Positions 5,954 through 7,891 of a stretch of 7,891 nucleotides of DNA are shown piece after piece. Numbering within the stretch: position 1 is the stretch's first letter; each line of letters opens with the position of its first letter. The position numbers and the translations under genes are program-made. The DNA is from an uncultured Fibrobacter sp. (GTDB lineage: Bacteria > Fibrobacterota > Fibrobacteria > Fibrobacterales > Fibrobacteraceae). The notes under the pieces were generated by a model, which made no database searches, was not told the DNA's origin, and saw nothing but the letters and a program-made list of their open reading frames with translations. The stretch is taken from positions 1 to 7,891 of the forward strand of contig CALATK010000251.1 of assembly GCA_937891805.1 (NCBI GenBank), read 5' to 3'.

Positions 5954-7891
5954 ATGAAACATAAACTCTTGACTCTCGCCTCGGCCGCCGCGCTGCTCGC
6001 TGCTTGTAGCGACACCTCGGTTTCCGATGCCAACGACGAAATCAAGGAAAAGTCCACCGTGACTTTCTTCGTGTACGATGTCCTCACCAGGATGCCTCTC
6101 GAAGACGTGGCCAACTACTACCGTACCGACGACAAGACCAAGTACACCGACTCCACCGGAACTATCGTGTGGAAGAACGTCGAACTTGGTGACTCCTACT
6201 TCGACTTCCAGAAGGAAGGTTATGCTATGAAGCGCGTCAATGTCGGCCTGACGGACGACATTAAGCATGACGTGGCTCGTGTGCGTGACACTACCACCAA
6301 GGTCGAAATGTACGAACTTGGCGTTGATGTGAAGGGCCAGTTCTTCTATGTTGACCCTGAAACCAAGAACTGGATACCTGCACCCAATGCCACTGTCTAC
6401 GTAGACTATCCGGATGATTCCGAAATCTACCCCAATGAAGTCTATACTAAGACTGACTCCAACGGTTTCTATAGCTTCAAGAACCTGGCAGCCAACATTG
6501 GTTTTGAAGTGAAAAGCGAACGTTTCACTGTGGACAGCGTTGTTTACGAAGTTGACTCTATCGGTGCAACGGCACAGCGTAAGGGCGTGCTCAAGGAAAT
6601 GGATCCTCTTGCTGCCGTGGTTGCTTCCCTGGATCCGAAGATGGTTTCCAGCAACCTGAATGCAATCAATGTTAAGGACGAAATCAAGCTGAACTTCACC
6701 GAAGTTCTGGAAAAGGATTCCGTCACCACCAAGTACATCAAGGTGAAGCGCGTTATTGACCCGGCTGATGCCGACAATGATGGCAAGCCGGATGTTTTGA
6801 AGGATGTTTCTGTCTCCGTTAGCCTTTCTGAAGATGGCAAGACCATTACCATCAAGTCCACTTCTGGAGAATGGGCCGACGGTAAGCAGTACATCGTTGA
6901 ATTCGACGTGTGGTCTACCCTTGCAAAGAACCTGAAGGACGAAGTCGTTATCGACGGCATCACCTACAAGAAGTTCCGCAAGTTCACCGCCGGTTCTGTG
7001 GAACTGCCTGGCCAGGTCAAGAACCTGGTGATTGACCTGAACGACGACAAGGATGAAACTGAAAAGGTTAACTACCTCTACGAAGGTACCTTCACTGCTG
7101 AAAAGGTTGCTGCTGGTAAGGATGACCTGACCTATAACGAAGTCATCACCATCAAGTGGGACGGCATTGAAAAGGGCGTTGACAGCTACAACGTGTATGT
7201 CAAGGGCGATATTGATGCCTTCGCTGACTACAAGTTTGTTGACAACTATACCGATACAACTGCTACTCTTAACCTTGCCGACCTCTTCAATGACGGTAAC
7301 TTCCTTGCCTTCCCGGCTAGCAAGAAGCAGCCCAAGGTGATTAGCGTGATTGTTCTCCCGGTGAACGCTGCTGGCGAAGCTCTTGCCAAGAATGCCAAGG
7401 CTCTCGAAATCAAGACCTTCGAAAAGGCTGATGATGATGTCTATGCCAAGCAGACCAACATGTTCAACGTGAACGCCAAGGTTACCTTGAACGCTCTCTA
7501 TGAATGCGGTACTGATGGTTCTTCTTGTACTCCAGTTGCTAAGGGTTCCGACCTCACTGGTGGCAACTACTACTCTGCTGACTTGACGGTGGCTGTTTCC
7601 AAGACTGATCCAGATTGGACGGGTAAGACTCCCACTGGTTACCAGCTGTATTACAACGGTGTGCTGGTTGCTGACCAAGCCAGTCCTTCCTTCACAATCA
7701 CTCATGGTGTCAAGATGGGCGCGGCTGCTGATGTAGACATGCCTTATACCAAAGCCCAGAAGTACAAGGCTTCTGATGTGAAGAGCTATGACTTTGTCAT
7801 CGTTCCTTACTTCTCTGATGGCGTGTGCTCTGATGATAACTACAAGACCAAGACTACTTGCGAAGGTGTCTACGAAGTATGGACAGAAGTG
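5954..7891 (+). CDS. Large multi-domain lipoprotein with Ig-like modules (3' end outside window)
   Basis: An uninterrupted frame of 646 codons runs off the right edge. The start ATG at 5954 has AAGGAG (5943-5948) five bases upstream. Residues 1-17 are a lipoprotein signal with lipobox LAAC and lipidated Cys18; Ser19-Asp20 follow. Residues about 34-98 and 121-200 look like two carboxypeptidase-regulatory-like beta sandwiches (TDSTGTIVWKNVELGDSYFD and TKTDSNGFYSFKNLAANIGF). Residues about 217-317 resemble a bacterial Ig-like domain of the SbsA type (INVKDEIKLNF, then LSEDGKTITI), with a DADNDGKPD loop (272-280) that looks calcium-binding. Residues about 350-490 suggest a fibronectin-III-like module (ITIKWDGIEKGVDSYNVYVKG). 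Cysteines occur at 518, 525, 625 and 636. No catalytic motif was seen, and the specific function is unknown. It probably sits in the outer membrane as an adhesin-like or scaffold protein and is likely co-transcribed with the barrel protein, since the 50-base gap has no visible terminator. Confidence 0.82.
   Translation, partial: MKHKLLTLASAAALLAACSDTSVSDANDEIKEKSTVTFFVYDVLTRMPLEDVANYYRTDDKTKYTDSTGTIVWKNVELGDSYFDFQKEGYAMKRVNVGLTDDIKHDVARVRDTTTKVEMYELGVDVKGQFFYVDPETKNWIPAPNATVYVDYPDDSEIYPNEVYTKTDSNGFYSFKNLAANIGFEVKSERFTVDSVVYEVDSIGATAQRKGVLKEMDPLAAVVASLDPKMVSSNLNAINVKDEIKLNFTEVLEKDSVTTKYIKVKRVIDPADADNDGKPDVLKDVSVSVSLSEDGKTITIKSTSGEWADGKQYIVEFDVWSTLAKNLKDEVVIDGITYKKFRKFTAGSVELPGQVKNLVIDLNDDKDETEKVNYLYEGTFTAEKVAAGKDDLTYNEVITIKWDGIEKGVDSYNVYVKGDIDAFADYKFVDNYTDTTATLNLADLFNDGNFLAFPASKKQPKVISVIVLPVNAAGEALAKNAKALEIKTFEKADDDVYAKQTNMFNVNAKVTLNALYECGTDGSSCTPVAKGSDLTGGNYYSADLTVAVSKTDPDWTGKTPTGYQLYYNGVLVADQASPSFTITHGVKMGAAADVDMPYTKAQKYKASDVKSYDFVIVPYFSDGVCSDDNYKTKTTCEGVYEVWTEV

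Noticed and set aside
5939..7705. 588-codon open frame on the minus strand antisense to the lipoprotein
   Set aside because: The product has no recognisable domain. The plus frame has a lipobox, a strong ribosome binding site and Ig-like modules; the long antisense frame follows from the codon bias of the real gene.

Overview
This window reads as a piece of a Fibrobacter-like chromosome (Fibrobacterota), probably from a gut or rumen fibre degrader. The assignment rests on four things. The first gene is a family 9 glycoside hydrolase ending in a type IX-like C-terminal sorting domain. An outer-membrane protein carries the repeated ADSIAA periplasmic segment and an Ala-Pro-rich linker of a style I associate with Fibrobacter. 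A large lipoprotein is built from Ig-like modules. Shine-Dalgarno sequences (AGGAGG, GGAG, AAGGAG) and AAG-rich lysine codons are used together with AT-rich intergenic DNA. The genus call is inference, not proof.

Layout. Bases 1-1046 (+) hold the 3' end of a GH9 cellulase/endoglucanase gene. It converges on the branched-chain amino-acid genes ilvB (3387-1669) and ilvN (1653-1159), both on the minus strand, and a symmetric hairpin at 1071-1093 can terminate both transcripts. Small repeats fill the rest of the convergent gap. Bases 3388-3875 are a long divergent intergenic region. It contains a very AT-rich promoter-bearing half, a likely dispersed repeat at 3740-3773, and a tandem heptanucleotide array that ends one base before rnhB. 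rnhB (3876-4595, +) encodes RNase HII, and a second heptanucleotide array begins five bases after its stop. A weak terminator and a good promoter (TTGCGA-N17-TATATT) then lead into a two-gene surface unit. The first gene encodes a secreted Ala-Pro-rich, coiled-coil, outer-membrane beta-barrel protein (4827-5903). The second encodes a large multi-domain lipoprotein (5954 to beyond the window end).

How the genes relate. ilvB and ilvN encode the two subunits of acetolactate synthase, 15 bases apart, with valine-site residues preserved in the small subunit. RNase HII is housekeeping. The GH9 enzyme, the barrel protein and the lipoprotein all belong to the cell envelope or secretome. The last two are probably co-transcribed, since only 50 bases without a visible terminator separate them.

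I see no RNA gene, CRISPR array, insertion sequence, phage or defence system. The most unusual structure is the pair of 7-bp tandem arrays closely bracketing rnhB. They look like inverted members of one repeat family, and the upstream one occupies the place where a ribosome binding site would be.
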